Origin: Bog-756 sp052326605
GTDB taxonomy: Bacteria; Actinomycetota; Acidimicrobiia; Acidimicrobiales; RAAP-2
Reading direction: 5' to 3'
DNA: 64,000 bases
NCBI GenBank assembly: GCA_052326605.1
Contig: JBKQMB010000054.1
Span: 43,957 to 107,956, forward strand
Shown: positions 34,973 to 44,932 of the stretch, piece by piece
How the letters are laid out: each line of letters starts with the position of its first letter
How positions within the stretch are numbered: the stretch's first letter is position 1
Notes under the pieces: generated by a model
Database searches by the model: none
Told to the model about the DNA's origin: nothing
Seen by the model: only the letters and a program-made list of their open reading frames with translations
Made by a program: the position numbers and the translations under genes

Positions 34973-36408
34973 TGTCCGAGGTGGGGGAGCGGGACACTGG
35001 ACCGGCCGCACGGAGTCGCTCCTTCCCGTGGTGGATGGCACTGGTGGCCTCGGTCGGGCTGGGTCTGCGCCTGATCTTCGCCTTCGTGGTCAAGGCCGGC
35101 GCACCGCTGCAGGGCGATGCGGCCTACTACCACGGCCAGGCAAAGTTGAATCTCGAGGGCCACTGGTTCGTCAATCCGGTGATCATCGCCGAAAGGCATC
35201 ATCCGGCAGCGCTGGTGCAGTCGGCCCAGCATCCGCCGCTGTTCACCATGGTCCTCACCTTGGGGGACCTGTTCGGGCTCAGGAGCGAGAGTGCCCAGTT
35301 GGTGCTGGTCTGCCTGATCGGGACAGCCACCATCGTCCTCACCGGAATGGTGGCACGAGACCTGGTGAGCGAACGGGCGGGTGTGATCGCTGCTGTGATC
35401 GCCGCCCTCTATCCGGGCTTCTGGGTGTATGACGGCGAGGTGATGTCCGAGGCGCTGGTGATGCTCCTCACCGCCCTCACCATCCTGGCCACGGTGCGGT
35501 GCTTCCGCGAGTGCACCACCGGCCGGGTGGTCGTCCTCGGCCTCGTGACCGGGGCGTGCGCACTCACCCGGGCCGAACTGGTGCTGTTGATCCCCCTGGT
35601 CGCCCTGCCCACGGTCCTCTGGCAGCGCGGCATGGCCTGGCGCCGGAAGCTCGCACTGTGCGGTGTGGCCCTCCTGGTGTCGGTGGGGACGATGGCCCCC
35701 TGGGTCGCCCGCAACCTCGCCGTGTTCCACCACCCCGTGTACCTGTCGGACCAGCTGCCGATCACGTTGGCGGCCGCCAACAACTCATCCACCTACAGCG
35801 GGCCGCTCACTGCGTCGTGGTGCTTCGACTGCCTGTTGGGCGTCCACTTCACGCCCACTGAGGACGAGTCGGATGAGGGGGTCCACTGGAGCGCCCAGGC
35901 CAAGCGGTACATCGAGTCCCACAAGACTCGGGCGCTGGAGGTGGCAGCTCTTCGGGTGGGGCTCGAGTGGAACGCCTACGCCCCGCTCTGCCAGGCGGAG
36001 CACGACTTCATCGAAGGATGGCCCACCCCGGTGTCGGATGCCTGGCTGATCTGGTACTACCCCTTGATGGCGTTGGCAGTGGTCGGAGGAGTGATTCTCC
36101 GCCGCCGGCGCCGGCCCATCTATCCCCTGGTGGCCATGTTCGTCATCGTCACTTTGGCTGCCTTCGTCACCTACGGGAACTACCGGTTCCGGGCCGAGGC
36201 AGAGGTCGCCATGGTCGTGCTGGCCGCGGTCACGCTCGATGCCATCTGGGCCTCGATCGCGGGACGGCCCCGGCCGGGGGTGCTCGACCGTCCCGATCAC
36301 CCGGTAGACGGCGGCGAACCGGCGGACAGTGGCGACCCGCCGGTTGGAGGGCCTGGGGCAGAGGGCGTCGACCCGTCGGCGCTGCCCCGCGAGGAGGTGC
36401 GGGTGTGA
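34972..36408 (+). CDS. ArnT/PMT_2-like membrane glycosyltransferase
   Basis: A 478-residue GT-C protein with about nine helices. The outer loop has GAPLQGDAAYYHGQAKLN with the acidic D pair position, AQHPPLFTMVLTL, and PGFWVYDGEVMSEALVML, which fits PMT_2/ArnT enzymes. An acidic Gly/Asp/Pro tail of 50 residues ends the protein. GTG 34972 shares its G with the TAG stop of the preceding gene. Its own stop overlaps the flippase start (GTGA). Together with the first two genes this makes three polyprenyl-sugar type transferases in one locus. Confidence 0.8.
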   Translation: MSEVGERDTGPAARSRSFPWWMALVASVGLGLRLIFAFVVKAGAPLQGDAAYYHGQAKLNLEGHWFVNPVIIAERHHPAALVQSAQHPPLFTMVLTLGDLFGLRSESAQLVLVCLIGTATIVLTGMVARDLVSERAGVIAAVIAALYPGFWVYDGEVMSEALVMLLTALTILATVRCFRECTTGRVVVLGLVTGACALTRAELVLLIPLVALPTVLWQRGMAWRRKLALCGVALLVSVGTMAPWVARNLAVFHHPVYLSDQLPITLAAANNSSTYSGPLTASWCFDCLLGVHFTPTEDESDEGVHWSAQAKRYIESHKTRALEVAALRVGLEWNAYAPLCQAEHDFIEGWPTPVSDAWLIWYYPLMALAVVGGVILRRRRRPIYPLVAMFVIVTLAAFVTYGNYRFRAEAEVAMVVLAAVTLDAIWASIAGRPRPGVLDRPDHPVDGGEPADSGDPPVGGPGAEGVDPSALPREEVRV

Positions 36409-37976
36409 CCGAGCCGAACACCGAACCGGGAGCGCCGGAAGGAGCTTCAGGAGGGCAGGGCGCCGGGCAGGTACCGACGGAGAGCGGCCAGACGCCGGCG
36501 CTCGACGTGATCCTCGAGGAGATCGACACCGTCGTCGAACCCGTCCACGAGGCGACCTCCATGGCCCCGGCCGTCGGTATCGCCGTTGCCGGCGGCCCCA
36601 TGATCACCCTGCCCGGGGAGGCAACGGCTCCCGCCTTCGAGCGGACGGGGGATTCGGTCCGGTCCGGCCTGAGTCAGGCCGGCCCCGTAGCCATCGCCGG
36701 GATGGTCGTGAACGCAGCCGGGGCCCTGGTGGTGGTGGCGGTGGCCCGTCTGGTCACCCCCCAGGCCTACGGCGACATCGCCCAGCTGCTCGGGCTCTTC
36801 TTCATCCTTTCCATGCCCGGCTCCGCCGTCCTGGTCGGCGTGGTCCGCCGGGTCACCGCTCTGCAGACCTCCGGCCAGGCCCACCTGATCCGGCATTGGG
36901 TGGCCAGGGTGCACCGCATCGCCCTGGTCGCCCTCGCCCTGGAGGTGGTGGTGGTGATCGTGCTCCGGGATTGGATCGCCCATCAGCTGTCGCTGCCCAA
37001 CAGCCAGGGCGTGGTGCTCATCCTGGTGGCGGCAGGCATCTGGATCCTCCTCAGCGTGGACAGGGGCCTCCTCCAGGCGCACCGCGCCTACCGGCCGCTG
37101 GCCGGCAACCTGCTGATGGAGGGTGCGATCCGCACCCTGTTCGTCGTCGGGCTGGTGGTCGCAGGACTGGGAGTCGCCGGCTATGCGTTCGGCGTCTTCA
37201 TCAGCGAGGTGGTGGCCACGGCCCATGCCCACTGGCTGGCCTCGAGAGCATGGTCCGACCCCACTACGGTGCCGGTAAAGGTTGCGTCCCCCGACCTCCT
37301 GACCGCAGGGGTCCTGGCCCGCAGGAAGCTCCTGGCGGACGTCTCGGCGGCGTTCGTCGGACTTGCCCTGCTCGGCCTGTTGCAGAACGTGGACGTCATC
37401 CTCCTCGGCCGACTCGACCACGCCAACGTGGGGCCGTATGCCGCGATCTCCGTCGCATCGAAGGCCCTGGTGTTCGGTGCCATCGCCCTCGGTGCCTACC
37501 TGCTGCCCGAGGCGACCATCCGGTGGAACGAGGGCGGCCACGCCATCCGCCAGCTCGGCGTAACCCTGATCTTCCTGGCCGTGCCGGCCATTGTCCTGCT
37601 GGCCATCGCCGAGTTCATCCCACAATGGTTCCTGACGGTGGTCTTCTCGGCCAAACTGAGTGCGGGGGCTCCGGCATTCGCCACACTGGTGGGCGCCATG
37701 ATCTTTCTCTCGTTCTCCGTGCTGGTGACCAACTACCTCTTCGGAACCGGGTCCCGTTGGATCGTCCTGCTCCTGGTCGGCGGCTCCGGACTGGCCCTGG
37801 GTCTGATCGGCGCCGCCCACGGGCAGATCATGGCCACGGCGCGCGCCGACCTGGTCGTCCAGGCAGCATTGGCAGTGGCCATGGGGATCGCCTTCGTGTC
37901 CATTCACTATCGGCACCGCGGCCGGCACTGGGTCGGCCGTCTCCCTCTGCGGAGGCAGGCGCCCGCCTCCGAGTAA
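36405..37976 (+). CDS. Polysaccharide flippase-like protein, MOP superfamily
   Basis: A 523-residue multi-helix membrane protein (about 12-14 helices from residue 95 on), with RLVTPQAYGDIAQLLGLFF near the start and NVDVILLGRLDHANVGPYAA in the middle, the spacing typical of Wzx/MurJ-like lipid-linked oligosaccharide flippases. The first 90 residues are an acidic, Pro/Gly-rich cytoplasmic tail. Its position among glycosyltransferases points to export of a lipid-linked glycan. Start GTG 36405 has GAGGAGG upstream. Confidence 0.8.
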   Translation: MTEPNTEPGAPEGASGGQGAGQVPTESGQTPALDVILEEIDTVVEPVHEATSMAPAVGIAVAGGPMITLPGEATAPAFERTGDSVRSGLSQAGPVAIAGMVVNAAGALVVVAVARLVTPQAYGDIAQLLGLFFILSMPGSAVLVGVVRRVTALQTSGQAHLIRHWVARVHRIALVALALEVVVVIVLRDWIAHQLSLPNSQGVVLILVAAGIWILLSVDRGLLQAHRAYRPLAGNLLMEGAIRTLFVVGLVVAGLGVAGYAFGVFISEVVATAHAHWLASRAWSDPTTVPVKVASPDLLTAGVLARRKLLADVSAAFVGLALLGLLQNVDVILLGRLDHANVGPYAAISVASKALVFGAIALGAYLLPEATIRWNEGGHAIRQLGVTLIFLAVPAIVLLAIAEFIPQWFLTVVFSAKLSAGAPAFATLVGAMIFLSFSVLVTNYLFGTGSRWIVLLLVGGSGLALGLIGAAHGQIMATARADLVVQAALAVAMGIAFVSIHYRHRGRHWVGRLPLRRQAPASE

Positions 37977-38022
37977 CCTCCTCAGCCACCGGCGACAGGC
38001 CGGAGTCAGGGGGAACCCAAGG

Positions 38023-39357
38023 TTGAGGCATGGAATCGGGCAGTCCGGCGCTGCCAGCAGACGCGGCGCGGACGCCGGTCAAGGGCCCGTGTTCCGCTAC
38101 CTGGTACCCGTGCCCGACCTGGACGGTGGCCCGGGGACACCCGTCGGGGCGGGCGCCCCGCTCGGAATCGACCCGACGCCACAGTTCGAGCAGCCGGTCC
38201 TTCAGCGATTCCGAGGGATGTCTGTCGGAGAGATCGCCGAGTATGCCGGCCTGAAACGGATCGACGTCGTCGCCTGGCGCGACTTCGAAGACCCCGAGGC
38301 CGGGGGTTCCGAGCTCCACGCCGACCGCGTGATGGCTGCCTGGTCGCAAGCGGGTCTGGATGTGTCGTTGACCACGTCTTCGATGCCCGACATGCGAACC
38401 GTCGTCCGACGGGACGGCTATCGGGTCATCCGGCGGGCAGGGCGCTACTCGGTGTTTCCGCGGACGATCCTGTCCGGCGCGCTCGGCAGGATCGGCGGGG
38501 GCGATGGCCTGGTGGAGATCTGGAACGGGATGCCCCTCTTCTCGCCGCTGTGGTCCCGCGCTCCGCAGGTCGTCTTCCTGCACCACGTGCACGCGGAGAT
38601 GTGGAAGATGGTGCTGCCCACTGGAATGGCCGAGTTCGGGCACGGGGTGGAGAACCGACTGGCGCCGCCGGCCTATCGGCGCACCCGGATCGTGACACTC
38701 TCGAGCTCCTCCAAGGCGGAGATCGTAGAGCGCCTGCGAATTCCGCCGGAGCGCATCGCCGTCGTCCCACCGGGGGTGGAGCCGTCCTTCTCACCGCTCG
38801 GCGAACGATCGAACCTCCCGCTGGTGGTCGCAGTTGGACGTCTGGTCCCCGTCAAGAGATTCCACTTGTTGATCGAGGCGCTGGTCCGGCTCAAGCCGGC
38901 GCACCCCGAACTCCGCGCGGTGATCGCCGGCGAAGGGTACGAGCGCCCTGCGCTCGAGGCTCTGATCCGGCGCCACGACGCCCAATCGTGGCTCTCGCTG
39001 CCGGGCTACGTGTCGGAAGAGGGACTGATCGACCTCTACCGGAGTGCCTGGGTGGTGGCCTCGACCTCGTTGCGGGAGGGCTGGGGTATGACGATCACCG
39101 AGGCCGGTGCGTGCGGAACGCCGGCCGTCGTCACGAGGATCGGTGGGCATATCGACGCGGTGGTTGACGGCCGGTCGGGACTCCTGGTCGACGGATCCGA
39201 AGAGTTGGTCGGCGCCATGGACACGGTGCTGAGCGACCAGGTGCTCCGCAAACGGCTCGGCGTGGCCGCGCTCGAGCACGCGTCTCAGTTCAACTGGGAT
39301 GCCACTGCGCGCGGAGCGCTCGCCGCACTCGGGGCCGAGGCACTGGCTCGCTCCTAG
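38023..39357 (+). CDS. Glycosyltransferase family 4
   Basis: A GT-B retaining glycosyltransferase. RIDVVAWRDFEDPEAGGSE is the N-terminal donor-domain start, VFLHHVHAEMW and IVTLSSSSKAEIVE follow, and VVAVGRLVPVKRFHLLIEAL, YVSEEGLIDLYRSAWVVAST, REGWGMTITEAGACGTPAV give the classic C-domain with its E(x7)E pair. The first 65 residues from TTG 38023 are poorly conserved; ATG 38218 would give a more usual 379-residue enzyme, so the true start is uncertain. It ends nine bases from the convergent AftD-like gene. Confidence 0.85.
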   Translation: MRHGIGQSGAASRRGADAGQGPVFRYLVPVPDLDGGPGTPVGAGAPLGIDPTPQFEQPVLQRFRGMSVGEIAEYAGLKRIDVVAWRDFEDPEAGGSELHADRVMAAWSQAGLDVSLTTSSMPDMRTVVRRDGYRVIRRAGRYSVFPRTILSGALGRIGGGDGLVEIWNGMPLFSPLWSRAPQVVFLHHVHAEMWKMVLPTGMAEFGHGVENRLAPPAYRRTRIVTLSSSSKAEIVERLRIPPERIAVVPPGVEPSFSPLGERSNLPLVVAVGRLVPVKRFHLLIEALVRLKPAHPELRAVIAGEGYERPALEALIRRHDAQSWLSLPGYVSEEGLIDLYRSAWVVASTSLREGWGMTITEAGACGTPAVVTRIGGHIDAVVDGRSGLLVDGSEELVGAMDTVLSDQVLRKRLGVAALEHASQFNWDATARGALAALGAEALARS

Positions 39358-39366
39358 GGCGGGCGG

Positions 39367-42300
39367 TCAACCGGCCTTGGTCGTCACCGACCCGGCTCGT
39401 CCCCGCCGCGGGCGACGCCGCAGGATCACGTCGACGACGCCGTCGGCTCCGAGGAACACCACTGCGCCCCACGCCCACTCGCTGGCCTTGCCGAACGAGA
39501 GCGGCCACGCACCGTCGGCAGGGATGTGGTGGTAGCTCTGGTGCAACACGGTGTACCCGCCCGCGGCCACGACGCAGGCCACGGCGACGAGGCCCAGCAC
39601 GACCCGGAGTCGCGGCACGAGGAGAACCAACCCCGTGGCCAACCCCACCGCGGCACCGGCCATGGGGGTGGCGATGGCTCCGGCGACTGCGCCGGTGAGC
39701 ACCGCGGCGAGCAGGGCCACCCACGCCGGCGCCCGGGGACCCTCGGGGCGGAAAGGCAGGGCAAGGGTCGGGGCGTCGGTCACCACCGGGTAAGACGGGG
39801 AGGCGGGCTCGTCGGACGTCGCCCCTCCGGACGCGAGCCCCTCGGACGCCGCCTCTCCGGACGCGAGCCCGGACTCGCCGAGCGCTGTCCCCCCGACTTC
39901 GCCGTCGAGTGGCTCTGTGGTCCGGCTGTGCGGCCCCTTTCTGCGCTTCGAGCGCCTGCGGACCGGGAGGATGGCGAGGACCAGGCAGCCGATGATGGCC
40001 ACGCCGGAGATGATCAGGGCGATGTTGACCTGCTTCTGCGGCTGCCACCGCAGGACCACCGAGACAGTGCCGCCATGGACGGCGCTACCCAGGTCGGACG
40101 GATCCATCCGCCACCCGTTGGCGAACCCGTCGATCAACACCGGAGGGCCCAGCCTTCCCCCACCGACCACCGTGGCCGTCCACCCGGCATTGATGCTCTC
40201 GCCGAGGATCAGATTGGCCGGGGTCGCTCCTGCACCCGTACCGAGCCCGGTGACCGTGAGGTGGACCGTGGTGGCCGTCGCCGCCATCACGCGGACAGAG
40301 GGCGCCGGGGCCACAACGGGCGCCGCCAGTTGGGTGGGGGATGCCAAGTGCATCGGGCCGCCCCCTGGCGCCGAGTCGAAGGCCAACTGGTCGAGGTCGA
40401 AACCGCTGGTCTGGCCCATGGTCGACCGCAACGTGTGCAGGCCGGGCCCGAGGGTCACCCCGTTGGCATCCGGGCCGCACGGCGAGATGGTCAGTGCCTG
40501 ACGATCGAGGGCCGCTTCGGTGGATCCGGAGACTGATATCCAGAGCGGCGCGCCGTCCATCGTCACCAGGTCACCACGGCACGAGCTGGGGATGTCGGCT
40601 GGCAGCGGAGCGGCCTGCAACCCGGCGATCCCGACCTCGGCGATGCCGATGGGCATGGCGATCGGTGTCTTCGAGTAGTAGTTGGGCGTGTTCTCGATCC
40701 GCACCGTGTCGAAGGTGATCTGGATGCTCTGGCCGTGGAGCGGGGCGAACGTGACCGGCACGTCGACCACCGAGCCCGGCGTGCGGCTGTCGGCGAGGGG
40801 AGGCAGGGCGACGGTGGCACTGCCGCCGTCGGCCGAGACGGTCAGCTCGGTGGGTACGGAGTGCTGCCCGTCGGCGACCACCTTGAGGTCAAGGCGGTCG
40901 AAGGTGACGGGCCGGGGCAGGTTGTAGTGCAGCCACTCCCCGGCCTGGTGGCCCACCCCGAACCCCGGCTCCCACACGGTGGTGGGATCGTTGTCGAGGG
41001 TGGCGATGGCCCCGGCCCGGAGGTCCCCGGGCAGCCGGCCCTCGGAAAAGGCCACGATGCCCGTGTGGTTGGAACCCGGCCGCCCGACCAGCCGATCGAT
41101 CTCGTCGTCGGGGATGAGTGGCGAGATGCGGGCGGATCCGGCCAGGGAGAAGGTCCGCTGGGTGGGGAGCCAGAAGGTCCGGGCCAGCGAGGTCTCCACG
41201 TCGGAGCGCGGTGGGGCTCCAGAGCTCCGCAGTCGGGTCATGATCAGGCTGAGCCGGTCGAACAGGGACGACGGTCCCGCTGCCCGGAGCAGATCCTCGG
41301 GCATGGCGATGGTCTCGTCGACGGAGATGCCAGGGATCTCCACCTCGGCGAAGCCCACCGAGCTTTGCGAGCCCACCGGGACGCTCGGGTTGGCGACGGC
41401 CACCCCGCTCACCGTGATGCGCAACGTGGTGAAGGTGCGGGTGGGGAAGTTCACCACCTGACCGGTCGGCGTGCGCGAGGCGGGTCCCAGCGGAACGGTC
41501 ACGGGATGTTTCCCGTCGAAGGTCAGGGTCACCGAGGTGATCGAGCGGTCGGGATCTCCGGTCTGCGGTTGGACCAGGGTCACGGAGCTCTCGGTGCGGG
41601 GCTCGAGCAGCACCACCTGCCACCACTGCCCGAGCTGCTGCGTGAAGGAATCGGTCAGCCAGGCGGTCTGCACGTTGTCGTCGAGGGCGGCCGAGGGGCG
41701 GTCCTCGGGCAAGTAGGTGATCGAGGACCCGTAGGAGGAGGCGGTCACCGACGAAACCCCGGCCAGCACCGAGGTGGTCTGCGCGTCGGCCGGCGCCTTG
41801 GGGAACAGGTTGAGCGGGGCGTCGCTCGGGTCCGCTGTGTCCGGCGGCTGGGTGGCGGTCTCGGTGTAGCCGGTGTTCTCGTTCAGCGAGTTCCAGCGGA
41901 AGCCCTGCTTGCGGTTGGTGTCGGTCACCACCAGGTCAGCCGGGGTTCCCAGTGTCTGCTTCCGCAGCGCCGGGTCGGTGTCGAGGGTGCCGGCGTAGAG
42001 GATGGTGGGGTTGTTCGCCAGGAGCCCCACCGAGGAGGCGTTCACGATACCCGAAGCGTCCCCGGCCACGACGAGCGGCACCTTGGTCGTCTCCGCCCGG
42101 ACGATCGGTCGCGGGTTGCTGACCGTGTAGGAGACCAGGGGGGCCGTCCAGCCGGAGTTGGGCGGCAGGGCCAGGGTGGCCTCGTCGAAGTGGGGGATGA
42201 GGGAGACGTTGGGTCGGGGGGTGCCGTAGGGGACCGGGTCGGACAGACCCGGCGGAGTGACGGCGAGGTCGGCCGCCACCAGCTGGGGGAGCGGCGTGTC

Positions 42301-43983
42301 GTAACGCTCATAGGCCTGGTCGTACTGGGCCAGCACATCGCCCGCGTCCAAAAGGGAGGACATCGGCCCGAGCGCATTCCAGTTCATCGTGCCGTCCTGG
42401 AGCGGCGTGTCGACCGCCTGCAGGATGTCGGCTGTGGCCAGCGAGCCCATGATCTGCTGCTCGTGGGTCACGAAGGGCCTGGTCATCAGGCCGGGATAGA
42501 CCGTGTCGATGGTGTCCCCCCACCGGTAGGCGGCGAAGTCGTTGCCGGGGAGCGCGTAGACCCGCGTCCCCGGATGGGTGCCGTTCAGCGCCGCTGCCGC
42601 CTGGCGCACGTAGGTCGGCGGCACGGCCGGCTGGGTGAATCCATTGGCGATGACCGCCCCTGTCCACAGCGGGGCGGAGGCCGCCGCGATGGCAGCCACG
42701 GCGAAGGCACCGATGACCAGGCCCGTCCGGCGGACCCGGAACGTGAGGGCGCTGACCCCGGCGCCGAGGAACATGGCCAGGCTCAGGATGATGACCGGCG
42801 AGGCCCGATCGGTTGACCGCATGGCCAGCCCGGCCGTGGTGTCCACCATGATCGCCTTCAGGACCGATCCGACGGTCGAGGGGTCGCTGTAGGGGTTCGG
42901 GCCTACGGCCAGCACCATGCCCACCACGGTGATGAGCACGAAGTAGGAGCGGTTTCGCCAGCGGGAGAAGAAGGCGGCGGCGAAGGCGAGTGCGGGGACG
43001 AGGAAGCTCAGGCCGATGAGCCAGAGGTCCTGGGTGTAGGCGACCGACGCCTGGGTCCAGGCCCCCACCCGGTCGGACCCGTAGAAGTACCAGTAGCCGA
43101 GCCCCCGGATGATTTCCGAGGCCAGGGAGGCCCCGCTGGTGGCCGGCACCGTCTCGGTGTACTTGAGGACGTTGACCCCGTAGGCCGCCTCCACCTGCAG
43201 CCCGACAGCCCACCACAGGGACGCCAGGACCGTGAGTCCGCCCACCTTCCACACCACGCCCCACGCCTGGCGCCAGGTCGATTCCTTGGCCACCAGCACG
43301 GCGTAGGGGAGCCACAGGACAGGGGCGATGCCCACGTAGAGGATCGAGCTGGCGTTGATGCCGCTGACCATGGCGACCACCAGGGCGAAGAGGGCCGGGT
43401 ATCTCCAGCCCCCCCGCCGCAGGGCCAGGATGACGAAGGCGATCATCCAGGGAAGTCCGGCCCACGGCAACAGGATGACCGAGATCCGCCCGGTGTACTG
43501 CAGCACATAGGGCGTGAACATGAACCCGATGGCGGTGACGTAGCGGCCGGGACCCGAGAGCCCGATGACGCGGCACAGGTAGAGGACACCGGCACCGGCG
43601 GCGAACAGGAGGGTCCCCATCCACAGGCGCTGGGCGACCCACAGGGGCACGTGCAGCTCGGCCATCACCCAGTAGAAGGGCCCCATCGGCAGCAGGTACC
43701 CGATGTTCTGATGGGTGACCGTGCCCAATCCCACGTCGGGATCCCACAGCGACGCTGCCTGGCGCACGTAGCGACCCGGATCCAGGTAGAGGTAGGTCTT
43801 GGTGTCGTCAGTGACGGTCCCCGGGCGGGAGGCCACCATGGGGACGAAGGCCAGCACGGCGATGGCCAGGTAGTCGACGATGGCCCGCAGCCGGCTGGGT
43901 GCCCGCAGCCGGGCATAGGCCGTCCGGGCCGGGCCCTGGGCCCGGCCCGAGGGCGCGATAGCGGAAGGTTGGGGATCCGACAC
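39367..43983 (-). CDS. aftD: AftD-like alpha-(1->3)-arabinofuranosyltransferase
   Basis: A 1538-residue membrane protein. The N-terminal GT-C part (about residues 30-460, some 10-12 helices) has VTDDTKTYLYLDPGRYVRQA, LWDPDVGLGTVTHQNIGYLL and PMGPFYWVM, the entry motifs of mycobacterial AftD. A long extracellular part contains two or more discoidin-like (F5/8C) carbohydrate-binding modules, e.g. RPSAALDDNVQTAWLTDS and ATLDNDPTTVWEPGF. Three helices and a basic tail end it. AftD branches arabinan in mycobacteria. GTG 43983 is taken as start: TACACT (43995-44000) lies eleven bases upstream; a frame to 44028 is open. A Ser/Ala/Gly repeat lies near residue 1395. Confidence 0.85.
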   Translation of the reverse strand: MSDPQPSAIAPSGRAQGPARTAYARLRAPSRLRAIVDYLAIAVLAFVPMVASRPGTVTDDTKTYLYLDPGRYVRQAASLWDPDVGLGTVTHQNIGYLLPMGPFYWVMAELHVPLWVAQRLWMGTLLFAAGAGVLYLCRVIGLSGPGRYVTAIGFMFTPYVLQYTGRISVILLPWAGLPWMIAFVILALRRGGWRYPALFALVVAMVSGINASSILYVGIAPVLWLPYAVLVAKESTWRQAWGVVWKVGGLTVLASLWWAVGLQVEAAYGVNVLKYTETVPATSGASLASEIIRGLGYWYFYGSDRVGAWTQASVAYTQDLWLIGLSFLVPALAFAAAFFSRWRNRSYFVLITVVGMVLAVGPNPYSDPSTVGSVLKAIMVDTTAGLAMRSTDRASPVIILSLAMFLGAGVSALTFRVRRTGLVIGAFAVAAIAAASAPLWTGAVIANGFTQPAVPPTYVRQAAAALNGTHPGTRVYALPGNDFAAYRWGDTIDTVYPGLMTRPFVTHEQQIMGSLATADILQAVDTPLQDGTMNWNALGPMSSLLDAGDVLAQYDQAYERYDTPLPQLVAADLAVTPPGLSDPVPYGTPRPNVSLIPHFDEATLALPPNSGWTAPLVSYTVSNPRPIVRAETTKVPLVVAGDASGIVNASSVGLLANNPTILYAGTLDTDPALRKQTLGTPADLVVTDTNRKQGFRWNSLNENTGYTETATQPPDTADPSDAPLNLFPKAPADAQTTSVLAGVSSVTASSYGSSITYLPEDRPSAALDDNVQTAWLTDSFTQQLGQWWQVVLLEPRTESSVTLVQPQTGDPDRSITSVTLTFDGKHPVTVPLGPASRTPTGQVVNFPTRTFTTLRITVSGVAVANPSVPVGSQSSVGFAEVEIPGISVDETIAMPEDLLRAAGPSSLFDRLSLIMTRLRSSGAPPRSDVETSLARTFWLPTQRTFSLAGSARISPLIPDDEIDRLVGRPGSNHTGIVAFSEGRLPGDLRAGAIATLDNDPTTVWEPGFGVGHQAGEWLHYNLPRPVTFDRLDLKVVADGQHSVPTELTVSADGGSATVALPPLADSRTPGSVVDVPVTFAPLHGQSIQITFDTVRIENTPNYYSKTPIAMPIGIAEVGIAGLQAAPLPADIPSSCRGDLVTMDGAPLWISVSGSTEAALDRQALTISPCGPDANGVTLGPGLHTLRSTMGQTSGFDLDQLAFDSAPGGGPMHLASPTQLAAPVVAPAPSVRVMAATATTVHLTVTGLGTGAGATPANLILGESINAGWTATVVGGGRLGPPVLIDGFANGWRMDPSDLGSAVHGGTVSVVLRWQPQKQVNIALIISGVAIIGCLVLAILPVRRRSKRRKGPHSRTTEPLDGEVGGTALGESGLASGEAASEGLASGGATSDEPASPSYPVVTDAPTLALPFRPEGPRAPAWVALLAAVLTGAVAGAIATPMAGAAVGLATGLVLLVPRLRVVLGLVAVACVVAAGGYTVLHQSYHHIPADGAWPLSFGKASEWAWGAVVFLGADGVVDVILRRRPRRGRAGSVTTKAG

Positions 43984-44074
43984 GAGTGATCGGTAGTGTA
44001 AACAACCGACGAGTCGGGGTGTCAGCACTTCGACCGGGCAGGCAACGACACGACGCCAGACACAGGGGAGCCAG

Positions 44075-44932
44075 ATGACCGAGAACAGATCCGGGCCGGG
44101 TTCCCCGGCGGCAGCGACCGTCGGCGGGCATCAGTCGCCCGGCAAGCGCCTCACCGGGGAGCGCCCCCTGGAGGGGGTCACCCCCGACTCGCTACTGGCG
44201 CTCCACGCCGCCGGCTACCGGACGGTCATCGAGCGGCTGGGCAAGGGGACGATGCTCGATGTCGGCTGTGGCCAGGGGTTCGAGTCGGCCCGATTCTTGG
44301 CCGATGACCGTGTGGTCGTCGGGGCCGACTACAGCTCCGACGCGGTCGAGGCGGCCCGCCACCGGTGGGGACCGTCCGGCCTCCAGGTGGCCCAGATGAA
44401 CGCGCTGGCGCTGGGGTTCGCCGAGGCCAGCTTCGACTGGGCGTGCTCGTCGCACCTGATCGAGCACTTCGACGAGCCCGAGGGGCACGTGCGCGAGCTT
44501 GCCCGGGTCCTTTCGGACGAGGGCACCGCATTCTTCCTCACCCCCAACGCACCCGCCGACTTCGAGAACCCGTTCCACATCCACCTGTTCGAGCCCACCG
44601 AGCTGCAGCGGTTGCTCGATCGCTCATTCCACGACGTCACCGTCCAGGGGCTCGACGCGGTGCCGCACGTCAAGGCCGATTTCACCGCCCGTCGGGTGAA
44701 GGCGAACAAGGTGCTCAAGCTGGACGTCCTCGACATCCGCCACCGGATTCCGCGGTCGTGGTACATCGGGATCTACACCCGCATCCTCCCGCTCGCCTAC
44801 AGGGTCATCGCCCGAGGCGATTCGGGTGGCCTCACCGGCATCACCGCGGATGACTTCTTCGTCACCGATGACCTTGACCGCACCACGATGGTCCTCTTCG
44901 CCACTGCGTCCCGGCCGCGTCGGCCCGTCTGA
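44075..44932 (+). CDS. SAM-dependent methyltransferase
   Basis: A 285-residue class I methyltransferase. MLDVGCGQGFESARFL (about residues 60-75) is the SAM-binding motif I, GADYS motif II, and CSSHLIEHFDEPEGHVREL with FFLTPNAPADFENP follow the pattern of UbiG/glycan-cluster methyltransferases. The C-terminal 90 residues may recognise the substrate. GGGGAG lies five bases before ATG 44075. It is divergent from the AftD-like gene and likely belongs to the glycan locus; coaE begins 14 bases after its stop. Confidence 0.8.
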   Translation: MTENRSGPGSPAAATVGGHQSPGKRLTGERPLEGVTPDSLLALHAAGYRTVIERLGKGTMLDVGCGQGFESARFLADDRVVVGADYSSDAVEAARHRWGPSGLQVAQMNALALGFAEASFDWACSSHLIEHFDEPEGHVRELARVLSDEGTAFFLTPNAPADFENPFHIHLFEPTELQRLLDRSFHDVTVQGLDAVPHVKADFTARRVKANKVLKLDVLDIRHRIPRSWYIGIYTRILPLAYRVIARGDSGGLTGITADDFFVTDDLDRTTMVLFATASRPRRPV

